From: Cladophialophora immunda
Taxonomy: Eukaryota; Ascomycota; Eurotiomycetes; Chaetothyriales; Herpotrichiellaceae
Reading direction: 5' to 3'
Length of the DNA: 10,245 bases
NCBI RefSeq assembly: GCF_000835495.1
Contig: NW_015622577.1
Span: forward strand, 1-10,245
Below are positions 1 to 7,229 of this stretch, in pieces; position 1 is the first letter of the stretch; every line of letters begins with the position of its first letter. Under the pieces are notes generated by a model. It saw only the letters and a list, made by a program, of their open reading frames with translations. It was not told the origin of the DNA and did no database searches. Both the position numbers and the translations under genes were made by a program.

Positions 1-135
1 AGGGAGAAGCTCCGCGAGTTAGCTGAAGCCATTCGAAGGCTTCTTGACGAAGCCCGGGCGTCCATGACACGGGCGGATAAGATGGAGAATCCTGATTCTG
101 AAAGCTCCAGGCACATATCCAAGTCACGAAGCTGA
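1..135 (+). CDS. Possible C-terminal end of an unknown protein (partial, enters from left edge)
   Basis: Frame 1 is open from the first base to a TGA at 133-135, giving 44 codons. The other two forward frames close within the first 25 bases. The first 20 or so residues are rich in Arg, Lys, Glu, Leu and Ala with an i/i+3/i+4 leucine pattern (REKLRELAEAIRRLLDEAR), which suggests an amphipathic or coiled-coil helix. The end is Ser- and Arg-rich. I recognise no family. It could be the tail of a host gene or of a transposon ORF, or it could be chance, because a 44-codon open frame is short. Nothing downstream (poly-A signal, intron) supports it further. Confidence 0.25.
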   Translation, partial: REKLRELAEAIRRLLDEARASMTRADKMENPDSESSRHISKSRS

Positions 136-486
136 GAGATCTGTTGACCACTCGTCGAACGAGTAGTAAGGCCCTTAACGACCACATTGCGGCCTGGAAG
201 AAAAGGTGAAACCTTAACTGGTCTTTGAGTCACTGGGTTCGATGCGATCTCATGCCGGTGCAATCAAAGCAGTCAAGTTTGATGTTTGTTCGGCTTGAAC
301 GCGTTTAGGCGGGGGAACTCAGTGGTTCTTGGTTTGATGCGATCGCGTGCAAGTTCCACAGAGTTCTGCGAGAAGCCGGTTGATGAAGACGGTCTCAGAA
401 AGTATCACGGCGCAACCTAGAACAGGAAAGATCACTGTTAAGGGTGCAATTATGATATGAATTCTGAGACGAAGGAGTCTAACTAA
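136..486. other. Stretch without recognisable gene
   Basis: All frames are closed by frequent stops and I see no conserved motif. A short motif, GATGCGATC, occurs twice (about 241 and 337) in loosely similar surroundings, too weak to call a repeat. Confidence 0.5.
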
Positions 487-505
487 CAGTGGTGCGGTGA
501 ACGCG
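487..505 (+). repeat. Weak candidate for the 5' terminal repeat of the hAT relic
   Basis: CAGTGGTGCGGTGAACGCG begins with CAGTG, which fits the loose hAT terminal consensus (YARNG), and lies about 330 bp before the transposase start, a sensible distance. Against it: the only similar inverted sequence on the far side (CCACTG, 2723-2728) matches over six bases only, and the flanking 8-mers (479-486 and 2729-2736) are not a target-site duplication. CAGTGG also occurs elsewhere in the window. Confidence 0.15.
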
Positions 506-672
506 ACAGAAGAGTGTTTACGCGCCCAGGCCGTGACAAATACCGAATCTATTTGGCCCCCAATGCACTAAAAAAGTACGCTATAATATTAGTGCCTAGT
601 AATTTGTATGAGGAATGTATTTAGTCCACAGCACTAAAATACACCTTAACCACCCTTATTTCTCTCATACAA

Positions 673-687
673 CGCGAGATTATCGCG
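673..687. repeat. Small perfect hairpin in the hAT 5' region
   Basis: CGCGA and TCGCG flank a 5-base loop (GATTA). It lies about 130 bp upstream of the transposase start. It could be a subterminal element of the transposon or chance; a 5-bp stem is weak evidence. Confidence 0.25.
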
Positions 688-814
688 CTATAGGAATGCC
701 ACTTTAACGCGTAAACTGTGCGCACTTACACACCTGTAAATGCTTTACAACAGCTTCGATTAAACAACGACTACTGCCTCAAACTGCCTATTCTCAACGA
801 TCTCTTGCCTCAGA

Positions 815-2853
815 ATGCCTCGAGTCGCAGATCTCGCTGCTCGCAACGAGTTCCGCGAGGTTCCAGACGAGAGAACTCCACGCGTTCAGTGCCGCCATTG
901 CGATTTATTCTGGCGACGAATGCCTCTCGCCAGCGCAACCATCTAATGGAATGCAAGCCTTTCCAGGACGACCACTCTAAGCGACCACTCAGGTTTCAAT
1001 CTCGCTTCGCTCGATCTATCCTCAGAGCGCAGAAGTCGCAACCAGCACTCAATCTGAACCTGTCAAAGGAGCAGAACAATCGAATCTCTCGCGCCGCTGC
1101 ACGGCGCCGCCGGACGCGCGATTATCGATGCCAACTTACCTCTATCGATCTTCGAAAACCCTGCCATTAAGGCCTGGATCCAGATGCTCAATCCTGCCCG
1201 GAAACAACCTTACCGTCGTCTACTCACAGAGACCTCTCTACCTGCGATTTACGACCAGACTAGCGCCAAGGTCGCAGCCATTATCAACGTGGAAAGTACC
1301 TCACAATCACGTTCGACGATTCAACTGATATCAACAGTAAGCGCACAACGAATGTCTCAGTCCAGACCTCAAGAGGCACCTTCTATATTGACAATTACAA
1401 ACACGGTAGCGAGAGACTCTCTGCGGCGAGAGTTACCACCGATCTCGTGCCTCGATTCCTTGCTATCGCGAATAACCAACCTGAACGAATCTCTGCCATT
1501 TGCTCTGACACCTATTCGACTATGCGGGACGTCTGGGTAAGACTCAAAGAGGTGGATCAATTGGGCCATATCCTGACAATCCCTTGCGACTCTCATCGCC
1601 TTAACCTCCTGGTTAAGGATCTCCGAGGCAATCAAAGATGGCAATTCAATCATCTCTCACTTCAAACGCGCCTCAAAAACAACTGGCAGGACTTCGAGAG
1701 ATTCAACTGTAACGAGACGGTAAGACCTCGCCATTCGCCCTTGCCGCAGAGACTCGCTGGGGCTCTCATTATAACCTGATCACGGCGCTGTTGAAAACAG
1801 ATCTAATCTCTTTGGATTCAGCAGTCAATGGGACAAGGATCTACAGAAATCTTGAGACCTCGCGTTACGTGAGATCTGTCCTTTTACAACAAACGACTTC
1901 TGGGTTACTATCAGTCAACTTGAGCGTCTTCTCAAGCCGATCAACATGGCGATAACTCAGTCACAAAGCGAGCGCTCTCACCTTGGCCTGGTCAAGGAGA
2001 GATGGTTAAACCTGAGGCAACAACTAGGCGCAATTCAACGATCATCTGAAAGTCTCAATTGGACGTTGATCTGGCAGTTGTTCGAGGACCGTCGACGAAT
2101 TCAACTATGTAGAACTCACGATCTTGCGTTCCGCCTGATACCTCACAACACCAATTTGCAGTGAGAACGCCATGAAAAGGCACTCGGTGTACAGGGGTTA
2201 CTTAAGTTAGTTCCACCTAGACTGGCTGATCAAGCGCGCAGTGGCTTTCTACAATACACGGCACGAGACGAGGGCTTTCACGCCAGTCTAGACTCTGGCA
2301 ACAACGCCTGACGCCAAAGGAGTTCTGGCAGTGGCAGAGCGATACTTACCCTCCACTTACTGCGGTGGCCCTAAGGGTCATTCATTTGATTGCTGATCAA
2401 TGTCCCTCTGAGAGAGCCTTCTCACAGATGAACCTAGTGCAAACGAAGCTCCGCAACCGGTTAAACGATGAATCCGCAAACATGCCCCTCTTCATCCGCA
2501 TCAACGAGATAGCCCTTCGACGGCGCGAAACGATCGATCGGCGCGCGACAATGGCACAGGACGATCGCGACAGAGAGATCGCGCAGGAACAGGAGGAACA
2601 ACACGAACAGGGCATTGCGGCGGAGGACCTAGTTACAGCAATTATCTTTTATAGAATCTACGCCCAGTCCTGCCGCCTACCTGTCTCTGCCGCCATTAAT
2701 GGCCTATCCACAGGCGCAGTTGCCACTGCAGATAGGCAATCAGGTAGGGCCCTATTCTCAAGGTCTCTCAGGGGGCTATTGGCCGTGAAACCAAGGAAGT
2801 TCTCCTACCTTCTGAAGGGTCAACTACGAACTAGTTTGCTTGGGAAACGCTAA
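815..2853 (+). pseudogene. hAT-superfamily transposase relic (BED finger, RNase H-like core, dimerisation domain)
   Basis: An intact copy would cut and paste a hAT DNA transposon in the nucleus. The likely start is ATG 815 (MPRVADLAARNEF). A BED-type zinc finger follows: CRHC in frame 2, then after a shift near 910 NHLMEC in frame 1, giving Cx2C...Hx4C. Frame 2 resumes at about 1115-1288 (LPLSIFENPAIKAW). Frame 1 at 1291-1650 carries the first catalytic-type Asp (FDDSTDI, 1312-1332), DTYSTMRDVW and the CDSH motif (1585-1596). Frame 3 at 1743-1890 carries ETRWGSHYNLI. Frame 2 at about 1890-2163 carries LERLLKPINMAI. Frame 1 at about 2305-2853 carries the hAT C-terminal dimerisation domain (CPSERAFSQMNLVQTKLRNR from 2401). 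At least five or six frameshifts make it non-functional. The last 60-70 residues before the TAA at 2851 do not look like the family, so the original protein probably ended near 2620-2690. Family assignment is firm; exact shift points are approximate. Confidence 0.9.
2676..2754. repeat. Cluster of nested inverted repeats and palindromes
   Basis: Four self-complementary elements lie within 80 bp. CCTACCTG (2676-2683) pairs with CAGGTAGG (2741-2748). Inside it, GCCTATC (2702-2708) pairs with GATAGGC (2731-2737). GCCATTAATGGC (2692-2703) is a perfect 12-bp palindrome and TAGGGCCCTA (2745-2754) a perfect 10-bp one. The cluster lies just after the hAT dimerisation domain, where the 3' subterminal region of such an element would be expected. 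It could also be the edge of another insertion. Confidence 0.6.
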
Positions 2854-2949
2854 TAAACTGGCTCCTTGGCTCCCAGGAAACTTTGGAAAGATTACATGAA
2901 AAATACTGGAATAAACAGGCAGTATCTGGCTGAACATGGTGCAACATCA

Positions 2950-3901
2950 AGGACGGCTGGACCGAGGGCGCTTCCAAGATAAGAGCCGATTCCTTGTCCT
3001 GAGTTTCCCGCCTGCGACGGATTTTCTCGTCTTCCTGCGCGCGCTTGGAAGTGAGCAGAGCTTCTTAAAGACGTACACCGGCGCGACCCTGGATGTGAAC
3101 AATTGTCGAGCCGTTGACACGGCGAGAGAGCGAGAGACCCCCTCAGTCGCCGGAGCTCCATTGCTGCCTCAACAGTTTGTCCATTAATGGTGAAGGAGTC
3201 CGTGGAGGTCTTGTACTGTATGATTTCTTGGTGAAGTGTATAACTGCTGTCTTCTTCGCCTCAAATGTCATTCCGCTTCTCCTCTCTCAGTCCAGAGTAT
3301 CCTTAATGATGGCTTCGATACCTTCTCGGTTGCTTTGTGCCGTAGGCCCTACAACCCATGCCGTGAAGTCGTCCACGAAAGCTATCGCTCCTCCATAGCT
3401 GTCGATTCGTCTTTATACGAGATCGGCATTAAAGAAGAGGAATAGGATTGGGGATAATGGAGAGCCTTAAGGCAAGCCAGCTTATAGGAGGTTACGGATC
3501 CCAGAAGACTGCCCAGATCATCGCCGTGCGTTACGGGGAGAATGCCTCGATCCATCGCAAAAGCTTCTCCAGTATACCTCGATTGTCGGATGGCGTTGTG
3601 GTATTGCTTGGATGCCCCCTTTGCCATGATTTCGAGCGCTGCACTGGTCTATCCCGCACGTCTCTCTGTTCGGGCGCGGTTCTTCCAGTAAGCGTAGATG
3701 CGCCGTAGTTGTGTCAAATCGGTCGTCATCCGTCGTTTGATGAAGGGCGAGGGTCGAGCCTTGGTGTTAGGGCACGGACTGCCTCTATTTGCCAATTCTT
3801 CAGATGCCAGGACTAGGTCGATGGTCGTCGCATAGTCTCCACCGTGCCATGTCTCCGTCCCTCGCTGAAGGAGGCTGCTCAGTGCAAATTCATTCATCAC
3901 C
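2950..3901 (-). pseudogene. Tad-like non-LTR retrotransposon (LINE) ORF2 relic: endonuclease end, RT, post-RT
   Basis: Read on the minus strand, an intact protein would nick target DNA and reverse-transcribe its own RNA. The reading begins at 3901 with the end of an APE-like endonuclease domain (MNEFALSS...; IDLVLASEELA, about 3790-3825). A basic linker follows (TTDLTQLRRIYAYWKNRAR, about 3670-3735). The reverse transcriptase part shows GLP-stop-GSPLSPILFLFF where families have GLPQGSPLSP (about 3440-3475) and the catalytic FVDD box (3368-3379). Further on are RSGMTFEAKKTAVIHF, FTINGQTVE (about 3160-3190) and, in another frame, ARQLFTSRVAPV (about 3080-3115). In-frame stops lie at 3482-3484, 3467-3469, 3413-3415 and 3287-3289. 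The N-terminal part of the endonuclease, most of the segment between linker and RT, and RNase H are missing. The lower limit near 2950 is approximate. Confidence 0.85.
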
Positions 3902-4256
3902 TTTGCACATCACTGTATACGCATATGGGTCGCAGGCTACCTTTCGAAGCTCCCTAGCTTCGGAATCGCTGTCGTTCTGCACCTATAGATAGGTAATGTA
4001 CTTATTAGATAGTTCACTGGCGAGCGATTCCTGACAATGATGACAATGATCTTCAGACTTAGCATCTTACCATGTCGGGACGAATTTGCAGATGGGCAGC
4101 CCGCCTCCTGCTCCCTCGTTCACATCAGTGGTATTCTGGCCTTCAGAAGCGAGGGAGCCGATCTTCAGACTCGTCTTTGTACGCCCACAATCGCTACACT
4201 AATTTACCTTCTCTTTCTCGAAGATACTCTCCCATGTCGCCAATATTCACACCTGA
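3902..4256. other. Stretch without recognisable gene
   Basis: The LINE similarity stops abruptly at 3901. Beyond it two overlapping forward frames stay open (4037-4366 and 4072-4335), but neither shows a recognisable motif, and at most one could be real. An AT-rich patch with TAGATAG repeats lies at about 3985-4015. I see no promoter or RNA element I can support. Confidence 0.4.
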
Positions 4257-4820
4257 GAGTACCTGCTCGACCCGGCCGCGGCCTGCAAATTTCTCAACTC
4301 AGTTCGATGCCGGTACATGTGTGCCGGCTCCTTGACACCCCCGGGCGACATGATCAGCCTCCTTGATTATGCCAACACCCTCTCGAACGTAGGCCCAGGA
4401 GCCCCAGCCTCTGGAATTCCTTGGTTTAATACTGATGAATATGGTAGTAAGTCACTGCCAGCCGCACCAAGGGTTTCGAATATTATTGCTTCGTCCCCCT
4501 GTTCCGGCCTTACTGCATCTCCGCATATGTCACTTCGATAATGTTTTCAATGAAGCGCAAGACCTCGCAGACCAGTTCATTATCAGATGGAAAGATAACT
4601 AGCAGTTGTCATCGCAGATGGAAGAAGTTCATACGATGAACGGCCCGGCACACATATCTTGGAGGGTGGCTCTATCTGGCTAGCTGGGCGGAAGGCAATC
4701 TCACACTATTCAGCCGATGAGGTCTTGATCAGTATCACGACCAACGACGGCCAAATTGTCATATATCCCTGGGACCAGATTACGCAGGCATACGCATGCT
4801 CGTTTCCCAACCCCCCTTGA
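4257..4820 (+). CDS. Candidate split gene fragment of unknown function
   Basis: I do not recognise this protein. Frame 3 is open from 4257 with an ATG at 4317 and reads MCAGSLTPPGDMISLL, then GIPWFNTDEYG, up to a perfect donor GTAAGT at 4447. Using an acceptor TAG ending at 4602 (or CAG ending at 4605), frame 3 resumes in phase and reads VVIADGRSSYDERPG, HILEGGSIWLAG, then ISITTNDGQIVIYPWDQIT, to a TGA at 4818-4820. From ATG 4317 the spliced product would be about 115 residues. Composition is protein-like, especially in the second exon. An alternative is a frameshifted single exon: frame 1 before the TAG at 4600 also reads sensibly (NEAQDLADQFIIRWKDN) and leads straight into frame 3. Either way it is probably the eroded remnant of a host gene. 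No signal peptide or membrane segment is evident. Confidence 0.35.
4447..4602 (+). other. Candidate intron (156 nt)
   Basis: Donor GTAAGT at 4447-4452 and acceptor TAG at 4600-4602 join two frame-3 segments without a phase change. No convincing branch-point motif precedes the acceptor, and it lacks a pyrimidine tract, so this is tentative. CAG at 4603-4605 would also keep phase. Confidence 0.25.
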
Positions 4821-5121
4821 AGGTCTCAGCGCAGTAAGGAGGCCAATGGCAATTGACTCTCAAGAGAGGAAAATTGAGTAGCTGCCTCGGCCGCAAAGTT
4901 CAAGAAGAGAGTTCCAACATGTTCAATATGACCTCAGGACGCAGGCATCTCGTGGAGCTGTTATGCTTTTCATATCCCTTTGCATTTCTCAAAGATATCT
5001 CGAACCAGCCGTATTCAAGTATCTCTGATTTGTCTGCTGGGTTTTGTCTGCTGGGTTTTGTCTGCTGAGTTTTGTCTGCTGGGTCTTTGTAATATCTCTG
5101 TCGTATTAGCGAACTTGGTGA
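4821..5121. other. Stretch without recognisable gene, ending in a short tandem repeat
   Basis: One forward frame is open from an in-frame ATG at 4919 to 5068 (MFNMTSGRRHLVELL...), but it runs into the tandem repeat at 5029 and shows no motif, so I do not call a gene. Nothing notable on the minus strand. Confidence 0.4.
5029..5084 (+). repeat. Tandem repeat, 4 x 14 bp
   Basis: The unit TTTGTCTGCTGGGT occurs four times head to tail at 5029, 5043, 5057 and 5071. Copies 1, 2 and 4 are identical; copy 3 has one change (GGG to GAG). The near-identity points to a recent slippage-type expansion. A 14-bp period would shift frame with each copy, so it is unlikely to be coding. Confidence 0.95.
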
Positions 5122-5637
5122 GCTCCTGATTGTGACGACGTGTTGGAGGAATATTGTTCAAACAGGATGTGGGATATAGACACCAAATTACTTGACCTGG
5201 GCCTGGAGAGTGATGGCGGTGCTGAACCCGACCTGTCCGAGCTTCTATCTCTAACCAGCGAGGATGCGTTTGGGAATGAAGATGTCGAAGGGGCCGTGGA
5301 CGCCTATTCCTGGAAGGCTGATTATTCTACTGGATATCATCGGCTACGAGGTGCCAGTATGTGAATGGAATATTGCGAGATTCCAGTTCGTTGAGTGTCT
5401 CCTATGCTGCGTGGGCCAGCGCGTTAACCCTGCATAATAGAAGACGTCGGGGTCACCGGACTGCTCGCAGCCTATGGTTATCTGAAATTCACCTTTCCGG
5501 CGCGGCGCTTTCAGTGCGTCACGATCCTCTATCTGGCGTTTTATGCAGCGCGATATGTAGGTCACAAATCCCTCTCCTTTTGTTGGATTTTAGTCTTGCT
5601 ATGTGAAACATGCCCGACGGTGTTTCCTCCAAGTTAG
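5122..5637 (+). CDS. Candidate split gene fragment with a hydrophobic second exon, unknown function
   Basis: I do not recognise this protein. Frame 1 is open from 5122; its first ATG is at 5167, directly after a possible acceptor (AAACAG, ending 5165). The first part is acidic (DTKLLDLGLESDGGAEPDL, then TSEDAFGNEDVEGAV). A GTATGT donor at 5357 and a TAG acceptor ending at 5440 define an 84-nt intron with GTTAAC about a dozen bases before the acceptor. Splicing keeps frame and leads into GVTGLLAAYGYLKFTFPARR and VTILYLAFYAARYV, which are hydrophobic and may span a membrane. Frame 1 stops at 5635-5637. From ATG 5167 the product would be about 128 residues. A donor-like GTAGGT at 5557 hints that more exons existed. 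Probably an eroded host gene; the intron is the best support. Confidence 0.35.
5357..5440 (+). other. Candidate intron (84 nt)
   Basis: GTATGT donor, GTTAAC branch-like motif at 5423-5428, TAG acceptor at 5438-5440. The length is typical of ascomycete introns and removal preserves the reading frame across two protein-like segments. Confidence 0.4.
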
Positions 5638-5929
5638 CTCTCGTGCCGCCTGCGCTTTCTTTCGACGGCGCTGAAAGGTACCTGATGGATGTCAGCGAGA
5701 TCGTGGATGTGCACTTCCAGTCGCTCACGTTCGTGTGCTGCTGAAACCGGTCTTCGGGAGCGGTACCTTCGTCACCGAGACATTCGGGGCGGAGACCTGG
5801 CCGGATGAGAATGTGACGGAACGGGCCCAAAGCTCCGCAGATGTTCATTGGCAAACGTAAGCTCTAGAAAGTTGACAAGCTCTGACCCTCGCCTAGCTCT
5901 TTCCTCTGGCCGCTTCATCTCTTGTTCAG
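5610..5929 (+). pseudogene. Coding-like fragment, unknown function, probably broken
   Basis: An ATG at 5610 opens 44 codons in frame 3 (MPDGVSSKLALVPPALSFDG, then AERYLMDVSEIVDVHF) to a TGA at 5742. From about 5735, frame 2 continues with protein-like sequence (LLKPVFGSGTFVTETFGAE, then TWPDENVTERAQSSADVHW) up to GTAAGC at 5857. That donor pairs with CAG ending at 5929, a 73-nt intron-like segment containing CTGAC. One frameshift near 5735 would therefore join the two blocks. I cannot name a family. The minus strand is also open across 5519-5854, so the coding strand is not beyond doubt. Confidence 0.3.
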
Positions 5930-5968
5930 ATACGCTATTCCCCGTACCGTAGGACCATCCGAGGCTAG

Positions 5969-6345
5969 ATTCTTCGATCGTTGCTACGTAGGAGCGAGAT
6001 TCCGCTCGAGATCTCGCCGGTTCCATCGCCCAATCCCACCGACGATGATCGCCACGGTGACGGCGACTGCGACGACGATTACGACGCCGACAAGGTGCAC
6101 AAAGCTCTCCCGAGACACTTTAAGTCTTTAACCGCTGAAGCAGTTCAACAGTAAGAGCAGCTCTGCCCGTCTCCTCCTACCCCGTCTAGGAAGGTCCGCC
6201 TTCAGATTTAGAATCGCTATACGGCTATAACGTGCATCCCTATGCAATGAAATGCCCTGGGCATGGCCCCACTTGTACTTTGCACACCTCTCTATCCGAC
6301 ACAAACGCCGAATATTGCTCATCGGAGGAAAGGAGCTGGTAGCAT
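5969..6345 (+). pseudogene. Acidic-linker and Cys/His-rich coding-like fragment, unknown, broken
   Basis: Frame 2 is open from 5969 and has a Pro/Ser stretch, then a very acidic run encoded by GAC/GAT repeats (DDDRHGDGDCDDDYDADK, about 6038-6091), then KALPRHFKSLTAEAVQQ and a TAA at 6152. Past that stop the frame stays open to 6210, with Gln before it and Glu-Gln after it, so the TAA may once have been CAA. Frame 1 from 6190 then reads LYGYNVHPYAMKCPGHG, followed by more Cys and His residues, to a TAG at 6343-6345. The Cys/His spacing (CPGHGPTC) recalls a zinc knuckle but matches no signature I can name. An overlapping frame-3 ORF ending at 6131 looks less protein-like. Probably a decayed gene. 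Confidence 0.25.
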
Positions 6346-6535
6346 GGTTATTGAATTACCCATATACTTGCATAATGTATAAAATTACCACCCTGGTGTG
6401 ACCATTACGCCCTGAAATCAGTCGTGCCCTTTCGGCTCTCCTCTTTTCCGGCGTCTCGGCCAGACCAATACTCCCTTGCTCAGCATAGTAGACAGCAGTC
6501 ATGGGCTGCCAGCTCACTTATCTTGCACGATAATA

Positions 6536-6799
6536 ATGTCTGAGATGGACCGACTCCGTCGTTGGTGGGTGCTGTGGTGCATTGCCTACCTGGTGCACGG
6601 TCTGCATGCGATAAAGTGGGCCTCCCTCAAGATCCGAGGACCAGCCGAGATCGCTTGGCACGGACGTAATAACCGTGCCGGTGCAGTATTGTTACGGACT
6701 GGACGGCCTTCTGATTTAGGCGACCACGTCAATAGCAGCTTGATAGGCTGTCATTTGAAGGCGGTTTCGTACTTTACTAATTATATTAACCTTACTTAG
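6536..6799 (+). CDS. Small hypothetical ORF, 87 residues, one hydrophobic segment
   Basis: The first in-frame ATG is at 6536 and the frame ends with TAG at 6797-6799. The product begins MSEMDRLRRWW and has a Trp-rich hydrophobic stretch (WVLWCIAYLVHGLHAI) at about residues 11-26, just after a basic cluster, so it could be a signal anchor. The remainder is unremarkable. There is no recognisable family and no clear promoter. A TATA-like GTATAAAA lies at about 6379, roughly 155 bp upstream. An ORF of this length can arise by chance. Confidence 0.2.
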   Translation: MSEMDRLRRWWVLWCIAYLVHGLHAIKWASLKIRGPAEIAWHGRNNRAGAVLLRTGRPSDLGDHVNSSLIGCHLKAVSYFTNYINLT

Positions 6800-7229
6800 C
6801 CAGTCTGATCCACGCCACACATTTCAGCCCCCATCCTCGTGCCTACTCTCTGCGCAGGCACCACGCTACCGCGTGCAGGCGACTGCGCCGTCTGAATATA
6901 CACCTTCAGCCTGATCGCATACTCTTCACAATGCGTCAGTTTAATCGCTGGGCCAGTCTTGGCCATGGTCCGGCATTGAAAGGCTGCACAGCGTTGAGTC
7001 CGCCATGACTGTCCAGCGTCTACCGCACCCGCCTCGCAACCACCTTAGCCGTTACCTCGCCGTCATTCCAACCGCCACGACTACCTCTCTTCGCCTGATC
7101 AGTCCGCCAGAGTGGTATCCCCTAGAGGGTCACAACGAGCGCTCGAGCTTTTTAAGCCGTGCGAGGCACGGTGTACTTATTCAGGCTGCACACATACTTA
7201 CAACGTGCCGCTAGTGCCTACCCGACACC
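6800..7229 (+). promoter_or_regulatory. Upstream region of the NLR gene; no recognisable gene
   Basis: These 430 bp precede the NLR start. Short open frames (7005-7214, 7112-7336) show no motif and the second overlaps the HET domain, so I treat them as noise. CTTTTTAAG at 7148-7156 is a weak TATA-like site about 75 bp before the ATG. The start context (GACACCATGC) fits a eukaryotic initiation site. I see no identifiable regulator binding site. Confidence 0.35.

Noticed and set aside
233..247. GGTTCGATGC resembling a tRNA B box
   Set aside because: No A box or acceptor-stem pairing could be found at a suitable distance.
236..350. Two loosely similar segments around GATGCGATC
   Set aside because: Shared identity is limited to about nine bases; it could be chance.
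2397..2615. Minus-strand Cys/Ser/Arg-rich ORF
   Set aside because: It is the antisense of the hAT dimerisation domain, whose motifs are unmistakable on the plus strand.
5557..5593. GTAGGT...TTTTAG as a further intron
   Set aside because: At 37 nt it is shorter than usual for ascomycete introns, and the frame it opens soon meets a TGA and looks non-coding.
5519..5854. Minus-strand ORF of 111 codons
   Set aside because: No recognisable motif, and plus-strand readings over the same bases look at least as protein-like with splice signals nearby. I could not settle the strand, so I kept only the plus-strand candidate at low confidence.
7005..7214. Forward ORF in the NLR upstream region
   Set aside because: No motif, no conserved feature, and composition unlike neighbouring true coding sequence.
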